A DNA stretch of 64,000 nt from contig CAZQNQ010000024.1 in NCBI GenBank assembly GCA_964594985.1, forward strand, positions 1 through 64,000, written 5' to 3'. Position numbers and translations under genes: made by a program. How positions within the stretch are numbered: position 1 is the first letter of the stretch; every line of letters begins with the position of its first letter. This document shows positions 7,823 to 16,262 of this stretch, piece by piece. The DNA is from JADLHS01 sp964594985. GTDB lineage: Bacteria > Verrucomicrobiota > Verrucomicrobiia > Limisphaerales > JADLHS01. The notes beneath the pieces are model-generated. The model was given only the letters and a program-made list of their open reading frames with translations. It was not told the origin of the DNA and did no database searches.

Positions 7823-8493
7823 GCAGTGCCTCCGCTCCAGTCACGCCCCCGCCAGCCGTTGTTGCGGACAAAACACCGCTCGACTTGAAACTGTTTTACG
7901 GTTTCGTGGTGGTGTTGGTCGTGGGCATGATCGGGCTGTTGGTGTTCGGTCGGCCCGCCAAACAGGCCGCGCCTTTGGAGCCGAATCCCCCCCGCCGCCT
8001 GGAGGCCTTCACGTTGACGGATCAAGCTGGGCGAACCGTGACGCAGGCGGACGTCGCCGGAAAATTGCTGGTGGTCAATTTTGTCCACACCGGCTGCTCG
8101 ATCTCCTGCCTGCAAGTGAACCAGCGGATGGCTGAAGTCCAGCGCCTCACCACCGGTCGGGACGACGTGCGGCTGTTGTCGCTGACGGTTGATCCGCGCA
8201 CCGATACGCCGCCGGTGCTGGCCGAATTCGGCGCGAAGTTCGGCGCGGATTCCAATCGCTGGCAACTGCTGACCGGCGACAAGGCCGCGCTCTACGAGTT
8301 GATTGAAACCAGCTTTCTCAAACGCGAGGCGCAGGCGCAAGCCTCGCCGATGCCCGGCGGCTTCCACGACGTGGACTACATCGCGGTCGTGGATCGCGCG
8401 GGAAATGTGCGGCGTTATTTCGACGGCATGAGGGCCACCACGCCGGCCGCCATCGTCAAGTTCCTGGATCAAATGCGCATGGAATCGAAGTGA
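7819..8493 (+). CDS. SCO1/SenC copper chaperone, membrane-anchored
   Basis: 224 residues. One N-terminal membrane helix (LFYGFVVVLVVGMIGLLVFG) anchors a periplasmic thioredoxin-like SCO domain. The copper ligands are present: Cys93 and Cys97 in HTGCSISCLQVN, and His183 in GGFHDVDY. SCO proteins load the Cu(A) site of cytochrome c oxidase or act as thiol reductases on it. The GTG start overlaps the previous stop codon (GTGA), a tight coupling to the HMA protein. The next gene follows two bases after the stop codon. Confidence 0.9.
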   Translation: MSSASAPVTPPPAVVADKTPLDLKLFYGFVVVLVVGMIGLLVFGRPAKQAAPLEPNPPRRLEAFTLTDQAGRTVTQADVAGKLLVVNFVHTGCSISCLQVNQRMAEVQRLTTGRDDVRLLSLTVDPRTDTPPVLAEFGAKFGADSNRWQLLTGDKAALYELIETSFLKREAQAQASPMPGGFHDVDYIAVVDRAGNVRRYFDGMRATTPAAIVKFLDQMRMESK

Positions 8494-8494
8494 T

Positions 8495-9400
8495 ATGAAA
8501 ATTCTGCCCCCCGTCCTCAGTTTGAGTTTTGCCGCGTTGCTGGTCGGTTGTGACCAGCCTGCGCCGCCGCCAGCTCCAGTCGCCACCAGCACCAATGTGG
8601 CGACGCAAATCTACGAAACGCGCGGGGTGGTGCGCTCCGTTCCTGAAGGCGGTATCACGCTCATCGTGCGGCACGAGGAGATTCCCGGTTACATGCCAAA
8701 GATGACGATGGAGTTGAACGTCCGCAATACGAACGAAATCGCCGGACTCGAACGCAACGATGAGATCACCTTTGAACTTGTCGCCACCACGGACACGCAT
8801 TGGATCCAGAAGATCAAGCGCGTGGGCAAGATAGCCGAGACAGAAACGCCTGCCGCCGAATCCCCCGCTTTCTCGCTGACGAAAGAACTGGAGCCGGGCG
8901 ACGCCGTCCCGGATTATGAATTGGTGGCGGAAGACGGACGCACCGTTCGGTTCTCGGATTTTCGCGGCCAGGCCGTGGCGTTCACGTTCATCTTCTCGCG
9001 CTGCCCGCTGCCGGATTTTTGCCCGCGCATGGGCAACAATTTCGCCGCCACCCGCGATTTGATCCGGACCAACACCGCGGCGGGCACAAACTGGCAGTTC
9101 CTTTCCATTTCGTTCGACCCGGAGTATGACAAACCCGAAGTGCTGCGCGTTTACGCCCGCTCTTATCGGCATGACAACCCCGACCGCTGGCTGTTCGTAA
9201 CGGCCTCGCAACAGGTCCTGCGCACCTTCGCCCCCGAACTGGACCTGATGCTGGCCAAGGAAGAAGGCGGCAGCATCTCGCACAACTTGCGCACCGTGGT
9301 GCTCGATCCGCTGGGACGAATCCACAAGTTGTTCAACGGAAATCGCTGGACCCCCGAGGAACTGGCCGAAGCGATTCAAGAAGCAGCAAAGATCAAGTAG
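8495..9400 (+). CDS. lipoprotein fusing a CusF-like copper domain to a SCO1/SenC domain
   Basis: 301 residues. The N terminus is a lipoprotein signal (LSFAALLVGCDQ). Residues about 30-108 look like the small beta-barrel copper-binding domain of the CusF type (TRGVVRSVPEGGITLIVRHE, then PGYMPKMTMEL, the usual MPxMTM segment). Residues about 130-301 are a SCO domain with Cys170 and Cys176 in RCPLPDFCPRM (the wider Cys-x5-Cys form also seen in other bacterial SCO proteins) and His263 in SISHNLRT. Carrying both modules in one lipoprotein suggests direct copper transfer from the CusF part to the SCO part. It lies two bases after the first SCO gene, clearly the same operon. Confidence 0.88.
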   Translation: MKILPPVLSLSFAALLVGCDQPAPPPAPVATSTNVATQIYETRGVVRSVPEGGITLIVRHEEIPGYMPKMTMELNVRNTNEIAGLERNDEITFELVATTDTHWIQKIKRVGKIAETETPAAESPAFSLTKELEPGDAVPDYELVAEDGRTVRFSDFRGQAVAFTFIFSRCPLPDFCPRMGNNFAATRDLIRTNTAAGTNWQFLSISFDPEYDKPEVLRVYARSYRHDNPDRWLFVTASQQVLRTFAPELDLMLAKEEGGSISHNLRTVVLDPLGRIHKLFNGNRWTPEELAEAIQEAAKIK

Positions 9401-9496
9401 GGTTTACCAAGTAATGCTCGTTGCGAACGCATGGTTTCCGTCTTGAACCGTTGCGCATCTTCCCACAGTCTTGCGGCGTATAAATTGAGTTCGCGC

Positions 9497-10417
9497 ATGA
9501 GAAACCTTTTACTCCTTGGCTCGCTGGCCCTTGCCGCGGGCATCGCCGTGGCATCTGACAGCAAACCGGTTTCAGCCACCAATCAGATTGCGCAACCCAT
9601 CGAGATTCCCGGCGTACATAACGCCTTTCGGGCGACCGAAAAGATTTATTCCGGTTCGCAACCCGAGGGCGACGAAGCCTTCGCCGCCCTTGCGAAACTC
9701 GGCGTCAAAACCATCATCAGCGTGGACGGCGGAAAACCCGACGTGGCCGCCGCCCGCAAACATGGCCTGCGCTACATCCACCTGCCCTATGGTTACGACG
9801 GCGTCCCGACCAATCGCGTCGCCGAACTGGCCAAAGTTACGACAACGGAGGCCGGGCCGTTCTTTGTGCATTGTCATCACGGCAAACATCGCGGCCCGGC
9901 GGCAGTCGCCGTGATGTGCGAAGCGAACGCTAGCTGGACACCGGGTCAGGCCGAAGCGTGGCTGCGCGAAGCCGGCACGTCGGCCGATTACCCCGGACTT
10001 TATCGCGCCGCGCGGGAGTTCAAAATGCCCAACCCCGCCGAACTGGCAGCGATCAAGGAATTGCCCGAGGTCGCGAAGTCATCTTCGCTCGTGGAGGCCA
10101 TGGTGGCGATTGATGCGCATCTTGAGGCTTTGAAGCTTTCACAGAAGGCCGGATGGAAAACGCCGCCCGGACACGCGGACATTGCTCCGGCCCACGAAGC
10201 CACATTGCTGTGGGAGCAATTCCGGGAAATGGCCCGCACCGAGGACACCGCCAGACAAACCGCGGATTACCGGGCGAAACTGAGCGAAGCCGAGCAATTG
10301 GCGGATTCTTTGCGCAAACTGTTAAGCGCCCCGCAAGATCAGGTCGCCCTGGATGCCACCTTGAAACAAGTCGGACAGAACTGCGCGGCCTGCCATAAAA
10401 AGTATCGGAACCAGTAA
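9497..10417 (+). CDS. secreted tyrosine-phosphatase-like protein fused to a cytochrome c' type domain
   Basis: 306 residues with a signal peptide (MRNLLLLGSLALAAGIAVAS). Residues about 35-170 form a dual-specificity/protein-tyrosine-phosphatase-like domain with the P-loop VHCHHGKHRGP (Cys126 to Arg132, the C-x5-R signature). The C terminus has one covalent haem site, CAACHKKYR (Cys296, Cys299, His300), in the form typical of class II cytochromes c', preceded by a helix-rich stretch of about 90 residues. An upstream in-frame ATG at 9431 would spoil the signal peptide, so I use 9497. It follows the copper/SCO genes in the same direction after a 96-base gap. A redox-controlled periplasmic phosphatase, or a phosphatase fold reused for another purpose, are both possible. 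Confidence 0.85.
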   Translation: MRNLLLLGSLALAAGIAVASDSKPVSATNQIAQPIEIPGVHNAFRATEKIYSGSQPEGDEAFAALAKLGVKTIISVDGGKPDVAAARKHGLRYIHLPYGYDGVPTNRVAELAKVTTTEAGPFFVHCHHGKHRGPAAVAVMCEANASWTPGQAEAWLREAGTSADYPGLYRAAREFKMPNPAELAAIKELPEVAKSSSLVEAMVAIDAHLEALKLSQKAGWKTPPGHADIAPAHEATLLWEQFREMARTEDTARQTADYRAKLSEAEQLADSLRKLLSAPQDQVALDATLKQVGQNCAACHKKYRNQ

Positions 10418-10465
10418 TTCCCTCTTGCGTTGGTGATTTCGTCCGGCATCATGTCACTCCCTTGT

Positions 10466-10546
<81 letters not shown>

Positions 10547-10581
10547 ACGGCCTTAAAACGCAAGTTTTAAGGCCGTTTTTA
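10547..10581 (+). terminator. rho-independent terminator after tRNA-fMet
   Basis: A 13-bp perfect stem (ACGGCCTTAAAAC / GTTTTAAGGCCGT) with loop GCAA, followed by TTTTATT. It starts 5 bases after the tRNA. If the island interpretation is right, this terminator arrived with the element and the original one is at 42823-42846. Confidence 0.9.
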
Positions 10582-10870
10582 TTGGTTAAACTACACTTTC
10601 CCATTTTCGATCCAAAAAATGCTACAAGGCGAACAACCCTGAGAAAAGCCGGTCAACCCCCCACATATCCTACTACACATTTTCCCGCAGCCGCACCCAA
10701 GCTGCTTGCCACAGTTGAAGCGTCGATTGCCTCGCAGGGGAGTGCCCCGCAAGTTCCAGGTCCTTGACGACCGGCGGATTCTGACAATCAGGAAAACCGG
10801 ACGCCACTAAATCAGGGGGGTATGTTGACGACTCGCTCTTTGGTAAGGTATTTGCAAACCTTGGCTACAA
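10582..10870. other. intergenic region upstream of the GH127 gene
   Basis: No gene is supported here. The only promoter-like feature is TTGACG at 10825-10830 with GTATTT 17 bases later at 10848-10853, which would fit transcription of the GH127-ribokinase operon, but the -10 element is weak. Confidence 0.3.
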
Positions 10871-13225
10871 ATGACAACTAATCCACAAACCGTAATCCAA
10901 AAGTTGCAAGCCGGAGCGCTTGCCATCTTCCTGGTTGGTGTGGTCATGACTACTGCTGCCGCCGGAACGATCACGCCCGTACCGGAAAAAATCCCCTGCA
11001 CGATTACGGATCGGCAAGATTTCCAGATTCCGGATCGGGTGCACTTGACCGGATGGGTGGGTGCCCGCATTACCGCCAACGAAAGCAATCGCCTGGTTCA
11101 GCTGGATCCGGCGCGCTTGCTGGAAGGTTATCGCAAACGTCCAGGCCGGCAGACTTGGGACGGCGAGCATGTTGGCAAATGGCTCCATGCCGCCACTCTG
11201 GCGTGGGTTTACTCGGGCGATCCAGCATTGCGCGCCAAGCTCGATGCCACCGCGGCAGGACTTTGCCAGTGTCAACTGAAGGACGGTTACCTTGGCACTT
11301 ACCTCGAGAAGGATCGCTGGACTGAATGGGATGTGTGGGCGCACAAATACAACCTCATCGGTCTGATCACCTACATGCGCTACACGGGAAACATGACGCC
11401 ACTGCCCACCTGCCGGCGCATGGCGGATCTCCTGTGCCAGACCTTTGGTGACCAGCCGGGCCAGCGCGACATCATCAAGGCCGGCCATCATATCGGCATG
11501 GCGCCCACCAGCGTGCTTGAGCCGATGGTGTTGCTCTATCGTCTCACCGGCGAGCCCCGTTATCTGGATTTCTGCAATTACATCGTCCGCTCCTGGGAAC
11601 AACCAAACGGTCCGCACATCGTCTCGCGTTTACTGGACGGCAAGGGCGTCAATGAAGTCGGCAACGGCAAGGCTTACGAGATGCTTTCCTGCCTGAACGG
11701 CGCTCTGGAGCTTTATCGCACAACCGGGGACCGCAAGTTTCTTGCCGCATGTCAGAACGCGTGGCAGGACATCGTGGATCATCGCCTCTACCTGACGGGA
11801 GCGGCCAGCTATTGCGAGATGTTTCACGATGAATTCGATTTGCCAAACATCAATAACGTCGGCGAGACCTGTGTCACGGTCACCTGGCTGCAATTCAACG
11901 CACAACTGTTGCGACTGACCGGCGAGGCGCGTTACGCGGAGCAGCTTGAACACGTCGTGCTCAACCAATTGCTTGGCGCGCAGCAGCCCGATGGCGCGGG
12001 TTGGGGTTATTACGTGCAGATGGAAGGCAAGAAACCTTACAGCGCCTCACTCGACGGTCATTGCTGTCTTTCCAGCGGTCCGCGCGGCATTGCCCTGCTG
12101 CCGACGTTCGCCATCACCACGGATCGGGACGGGGCTGTTATCAATCTCTACGAGGCGGGCACGGCACACCTCACTTTGCGTGACGGCGCAAAAGTGAAGT
12201 TGAAAATGGAAACGCGGTATCCTACCGACGGCCACATTCGTATCACGGTCGAGCTGGATGAGCCAAAAGAGTTCTCCATCAAGCTGCGCTTGCCGGCGTG
12301 GTGCCAGGATAGTTCCATCAAGCCTTCCGGGGCCCGGCTCGGTGACGATGGCTACACCGTATTGCGCCGGAAATGGAAAGCTGACGATACGATTGAACTG
12401 AACTTGAAACTCGAACCGCGCATCGTGGTCGGCGATCACTTGAATCAGGGCAAAGCCGCCATCCTTTACGGCCCGCTCGTCCTCGCTCTGGATGAAGGGT
12501 TGCTGGCCAACACCAATCAACCGCTCCAGTCCATCGCCCTTCCCAAAGCCGATCTGGCAGCGCTTGCGATCAAGATCGAAACCGTTGGCAACGGACCGAA
12601 GACGTGGCCCGGTATGCAAGTTTTCCGGATCAACGCCACCGCGCAGGGCAGCAGCGCGCCGTTTTCTGCGCAGCTCGTTCCGTTCGCCGATGCCGGCATC
12701 ACCGGCCAGCGCTACAAGGTCTGGCTTCCGCTTGCCGGCCAACCGAACGGCAACGCCCTGCTCGACGGGGCTGAAAGCCGGTCGCGCCCGGGCAATTTGG
12801 ACGGTTCGATCAACGACGAAAATCTCCAGAGCTTGGTCGTGACCTTCGATGGCAAACGCGCGCCGGAAGATTGGTTTGCCGTGACCGTACAAAAGCCGGT
12901 CACAGCGCGCCGGATTATTTTCACGCACGGAAAGAATTTTCATGACGGCGGCTGGTTTGACACGAGCGCCGGAAAACCGCGCGTGCAAATCCAACGCACT
13001 GCGGACAGCTCCTGGGAAACGATTGGTGAACTGAGTGACTATCCAGCAACCACGGCGACGAATGGTTATCACGAGCGACTCACATGGTCCAACCGCTCGT
13101 TCACCTTGAAGCTGGCCAAGCCGGTGACCTTCGCCGCGGTGCGAGTCGTCGGTGTCCCCGCCAGTGGAGACAATCCACAACAGGCGTTTTCATCGTGCGC
13201 AGAGTTGCAGGCGTTCAGCAATTGA
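10871..13225 (+). CDS. GH127 beta-L-arabinofuranosidase (DUF1680)
   Basis: 784 residues with an N-terminal signal segment (AGALAIFLVGVVMTTAAA). Residues about 60-620 match the GH127/DUF1680 plan: an (alpha/alpha)6 barrel with DGEHVGKWLHAATLAW, then the catalytic/zinc site. Family ligands are Glu and Cys in NVGETCVTV (Glu332, Cys334) and a Cys pair in GHCCLSSGPRG (Cys398, Cys399), all present. Characterised members remove beta-L-arabinofuranosyl units from plant hydroxyproline-rich glycoproteins. The C-terminal 150 residues look like a discoidin-type beta-sandwich (VTARRIIFTHGKNFHDGGWF). It heads an operon with ribokinase and a ribose-type importer. The related family GH146 shares the same Cys/Glu layout, so the exact family number is less sure than the fold. 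Confidence 0.88.
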   Translation: MTTNPQTVIQKLQAGALAIFLVGVVMTTAAAGTITPVPEKIPCTITDRQDFQIPDRVHLTGWVGARITANESNRLVQLDPARLLEGYRKRPGRQTWDGEHVGKWLHAATLAWVYSGDPALRAKLDATAAGLCQCQLKDGYLGTYLEKDRWTEWDVWAHKYNLIGLITYMRYTGNMTPLPTCRRMADLLCQTFGDQPGQRDIIKAGHHIGMAPTSVLEPMVLLYRLTGEPRYLDFCNYIVRSWEQPNGPHIVSRLLDGKGVNEVGNGKAYEMLSCLNGALELYRTTGDRKFLAACQNAWQDIVDHRLYLTGAASYCEMFHDEFDLPNINNVGETCVTVTWLQFNAQLLRLTGEARYAEQLEHVVLNQLLGAQQPDGAGWGYYVQMEGKKPYSASLDGHCCLSSGPRGIALLPTFAITTDRDGAVINLYEAGTAHLTLRDGAKVKLKMETRYPTDGHIRITVELDEPKEFSIKLRLPAWCQDSSIKPSGARLGDDGYTVLRRKWKADDTIELNLKLEPRIVVGDHLNQGKAAILYGPLVLALDEGLLANTNQPLQSIALPKADLAALAIKIETVGNGPKTWPGMQVFRINATAQGSSAPFSAQLVPFADAGITGQRYKVWLPLAGQPNGNALLDGAESRSRPGNLDGSINDENLQSLVVTFDGKRAPEDWFAVTVQKPVTARRIIFTHGKNFHDGGWFDTSAGKPRVQIQRTADSSWETIGELSDYPATTATNGYHERLTWSNRSFTLKLAKPVTFAAVRVVGVPASGDNPQQAFSSCAELQAFSN

Positions 13226-13258
13226 GATGTGATACGCGCTGCAAGCTCTCACAAAACC

Positions 13259-14218
13259 ATGAGCAAGAAGTCCATTGTCGTCGTTGGCAGTTCGAACACG
13301 GACATGATTGTCCGGGTAAGGCGCATACCGCGGCCAGGCGAAACGATCCTGGGCGGCGAATTCTCCAGCGCGGCTGGCGGCAAAGGGGCGAATCAGGCCG
13401 TTGGCGCGACGCGCGCGGGCGGAAACGTCACACTGGTCGCCCGCGTAGGGGCGGACGTATTTGGCAAACAAACCCTCGCCAGCTTCCTCCGCAACGGCAT
13501 TAACGTGCAGTGTGTGTTCCACGACAAGACCGCGCCTTCGGGTGTGGCCCTCATCCTTGTGGCCGAAGATGGCGAGAACTGCATCGCTGTCGCGAGTGGA
13601 GCGAACGCGAGGCTCACGTCTTCGGACGTGAGGAAGGTCGCCAAAGTGATCCGCTCCGCCGCCATCCTGGTTGTGCAACTCGAAACGCCGATCGAGACGG
13701 TGCAAACCGCCGTTACGATCGCTGCCAAGGCGGGAGTACGCGTCATCCTCAATCCCGCCCCGGCACGGCCTTTACCCGACTCGTTGTTACAGCGCATCTC
13801 AATCCTCACGCCCAATGAAACCGAGGCGGAACTGCTCACTGGCGTAAAGGTGACAAATGAAGCCGCCGCCGCCCGCGCAACTCGCAAGTTGCGGGCTCGC
13901 GGCGTCCAGACGGTCATCCTCACGCTGGGTTCGCGGGGCGCGTTCCTTGCCGGCGATGGCCACGAGCAGCTCGTGCCAGGTTACAAGGTTAAGGCCGTGG
14001 ACACGACTGCCGCCGGGGACATCTTCAACGGCGCACTCGCCGTCGCACTCGCCGAAGGATCTTCGTTGTTGGAAGCCGTGCGGTTTGCCAATGCGGCGGC
14101 GGCCATCTCCGTGACGCGCTTAGGGGCACAACCCTCTGCCCCGACGCGCCGGGAAATCGACACCGTAATCGCGACTGGAAAAGTTCCTCGCGTGTCGAAA
14201 GCGCGTCTTGCAAAATAA
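13259..14218 (+). CDS. rbsK: ribokinase (PfkB family)
   Basis: 319 residues. It opens with the ribokinase signature SIVVVGSSNTDMIVRV, has GGKGANQAVGATRAGG near residue 40 (PfkB motif 1, sugar binding) and DTTAAGDIFNGALAVALAEG from residue 248 (PfkB motif 2, with catalytic Asp254). It would phosphorylate a pentose, ribose in the standard case, at O5. The ATG at 13259 is the natural start; an in-frame upstream start adds only ten unlikely residues. It sits 33 bases after the GH127 gene and 17 bases before the binding protein, so it belongs to one sugar operon. Given the arabinofuranosidases nearby, a furanose substrate other than ribose should be kept in mind. Confidence 0.92.
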   Translation: MSKKSIVVVGSSNTDMIVRVRRIPRPGETILGGEFSSAAGGKGANQAVGATRAGGNVTLVARVGADVFGKQTLASFLRNGINVQCVFHDKTAPSGVALILVAEDGENCIAVASGANARLTSSDVRKVAKVIRSAAILVVQLETPIETVQTAVTIAAKAGVRVILNPAPARPLPDSLLQRISILTPNETEAELLTGVKVTNEAAAARATRKLRARGVQTVILTLGSRGAFLAGDGHEQLVPGYKVKAVDTTAAGDIFNGALAVALAEGSSLLEAVRFANAAAAISVTRLGAQPSAPTRREIDTVIATGKVPRVSKARLAK

Positions 14219-14235
14219 GTTCGCCCTGCCCTGTT

Positions 14236-15210
14236 ATGAAAAGAAATCTGTCCTTCCATTCGATTGCGACTCTGACGCTCGCTTTGTCCCTCTGTTCACT
14301 CGCCATGATGAACGGTGGCTGTAGCAAGCCTTCCAATACCGGCGCCGACAAATCCGTGCCCAGCAAGCCAAAGATCGCGCTGGTTATGAAATCGCTGGCA
14401 AATGAATTTTTCAGCACCATGGCGGAAGGCGCAAGGAAGCATCAGGCTGACAACGCCGGCCGATACGATCTCATCGTCAACGGCATCAAGAATGAGACCG
14501 ACCTTGCCGAGCAGGTGAATCTCGTCGAGCAGATGATCGCGCAACAGGTAAACGCGATTGTCATCGCGCCTGCGGATTCAAAAGCGTTGGTGACGGTTCT
14601 CAAACGCGCCACGCAGGCGGGCGTCCTCGTGGTGAACATTGACAACAAGCTCGATGCCGAGGTGCTCAAGCAGGCGGGTCTTCAGGTGCCGTTCGTCGGA
14701 CCGGACAACCACGCAGGGGCCCGCAAGGTGGGTGAAGAACTCGCGAAACATCTTAAACCGGGCGACAAGGTGGCCATTATCGAGGGCATCCCGACTGCCT
14801 TCAATGGCCAGCAACGCCGGCTGGGATTTGAGGACGCCATGAAAGCTACGGGGGTGAACATCGTGAGTGTCCAGAGCGGCCGGTGGGAAATGGAGACGGC
14901 CAACAACGTGGCTGCCGCAATGCTCAATGAACACGCGGACCTCAAGGCCATTTTGTGTGCGAACGACAACATGGCGCTCGGCGCGGTGTCCGCCATTCAG
15001 GCAGCAGGCAGGACCGGAAAGGTTTTGGTGGTGGGCTTCGACAGTATCAGCGCGATGCGTCCGTTGCTGGAAAAGGGCCAGGTGGTGGCGACGGCAGACC
15101 AGCACGGAGACAAGTTGGCGGTGTTCGGCATCGAAGCCGCGTTGAAGATATTGAAAGGCGAAGCTCCGCCCGCCGACCAGACCACGGCGGTGGATATCGT
15201 CACCCAATGA
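14236..15210 (+). CDS. ribose-type ABC importer, periplasmic binding protein
   Basis: 324 residues. A lipoprotein-type signal ends at NGGC (Cys31 or so) and is followed by a Peripla_BP_4 sugar-binding fold: KIALVMKSLANEFFSTMAEG at the start, QQVNAIVIAPADSKALV, VVNIDNKLD, FVGPDNHAGARKVGEELA, and VGFDSISAMRPLLEKG. This is the RbsB/XylF-like class. Its stop codon overlaps the permease start (ATGA), so the two are translationally coupled. No ATPase gene accompanies it. Confidence 0.9.
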   Translation: MKRNLSFHSIATLTLALSLCSLAMMNGGCSKPSNTGADKSVPSKPKIALVMKSLANEFFSTMAEGARKHQADNAGRYDLIVNGIKNETDLAEQVNLVEQMIAQQVNAIVIAPADSKALVTVLKRATQAGVLVVNIDNKLDAEVLKQAGLQVPFVGPDNHAGARKVGEELAKHLKPGDKVAIIEGIPTAFNGQQRRLGFEDAMKATGVNIVSVQSGRWEMETANNVAAAMLNEHADLKAILCANDNMALGAVSAIQAAGRTGKVLVVGFDSISAMRPLLEKGQVVATADQHGDKLAVFGIEAALKILKGEAPPADQTTAVDIVTQ

Positions 15211-16199
15211 TTAAGTTCCAGCCGAAGAAAGTCGCAGAATACGCGGCCATGCTCGGGATCTGGCTCGGGCTGATCCTGCTCTTCGGTTTATGGAGCGACA
15301 ATTTTCTCAGCACGCGCACCTTCGTCACGCTGGCCAATCGCATTCCGGCGCTCGCGGTGATCGCGGCCGGCATGACGTTCGTTCTCATCATCGGCGGGAT
15401 TGATCTTTCGGTCGGCTCGGTGCTCGGCCTTTGCGGAGCGGTAATGGGACTGGCTTTTGTCGATTTTCATCTGTCGCTCTGGGTGTCAATCCTTCTCAGT
15501 CTCGGAATCGGTCTTGTCGCCGGTACGTTGAATGGGCTGGTCAGCGTGTGTCTTGGTATTCCCTCGTTCATCGTCACGCTGGGCATGTTGGAGATCGCGC
15601 GCGGCCTCGCGTATCTCACCACGCACTCGCAGACAAAATACATCGGCAGCGCGGTGGAGGGGCTGGCAGCGCCGGTCGCCGCGCTTGCGGTTTCGCCGGC
15701 GTTCCTTATTGCCGGGTTCGTGATTGTGGCCGGCCAGATCATGCTCACGCGTTCGGTGTTCGGTCGCTACATCCTCGCAATCGGTGCGAACGAACAGGCG
15801 GTGCGTTTTGCGGGCATCAACCCCAAGCCGTTCAAGATCGCGGTCTTCGCGCTGCTGGGCCTGCTCAGCGGGCTGGGTGGCGTGTTCTACACGTCGCGGC
15901 TGGGCTCGTCCGACCCAAACGCAGGCGTGGGCTTGGAACTCTCGGCCATTGCGGCGGTGGTGATCGGCGGCACGAGTCTCATGGGCGGGCGCGGTTCGGT
16001 GGTGAATACGTTTTTCGGCGTGCTCATCATCGCCACGCTGGAGGCCGGGCTGGCGCAAATCGGCGCGTCCGAGCCGACCAAGCGAGTCATCACCGGCGTG
16101 GTCATTGTCAGCGCTGTCGTCCTGGATGCCTGGCGACATCACCTCGCGGGCAGGAGATTTACGCTGTTGAATAGATTATTTTCCAGCGCTGAACGGTAA
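15207..16199 (+). CDS. ribose-type ABC importer permease
   Basis: 330 residues, RbsC/BPD_transp_2 family inner-membrane permease with about nine to ten hydrophobic segments. Family hallmarks: GMTFVLIIGGIDLSVGSVLG, FIVTLGMLEIARGLAYL, GRYILAIGANEQAVRFAGI and IAAVVIGGTSLMGGRGSVV. The ATG overlaps the stop of the binding-protein gene by four bases; a longer in-frame version starting inside that gene is not credible. It ends the plus-strand operon GH127-rbsK-binding protein-permease. The usual RbsA-type double ATPase is missing here and beside the second permease at 28722. Confidence 0.92.
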   Translation: MIKFQPKKVAEYAAMLGIWLGLILLFGLWSDNFLSTRTFVTLANRIPALAVIAAGMTFVLIIGGIDLSVGSVLGLCGAVMGLAFVDFHLSLWVSILLSLGIGLVAGTLNGLVSVCLGIPSFIVTLGMLEIARGLAYLTTHSQTKYIGSAVEGLAAPVAALAVSPAFLIAGFVIVAGQIMLTRSVFGRYILAIGANEQAVRFAGINPKPFKIAVFALLGLLSGLGGVFYTSRLGSSDPNAGVGLELSAIAAVVIGGTSLMGGRGSVVNTFFGVLIIATLEAGLAQIGASEPTKRVITGVVIVSAVVLDAWRHHLAGRRFTLLNRLFSSAER

Positions 16200-16262
16200 A
16201 CAGCGCGAAGCCGGCAACAATGCCGGCGGACAACTGGTAAAGAAAGTTCCGCGCACCGTGGA

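Noticed and set aside
10582..10767. 61-codon open frame between the tRNA terminator and the GH127 gene
   Set aside because: No ribosome-binding site, no motif and unlike neighbours in composition; treated as intergenic.
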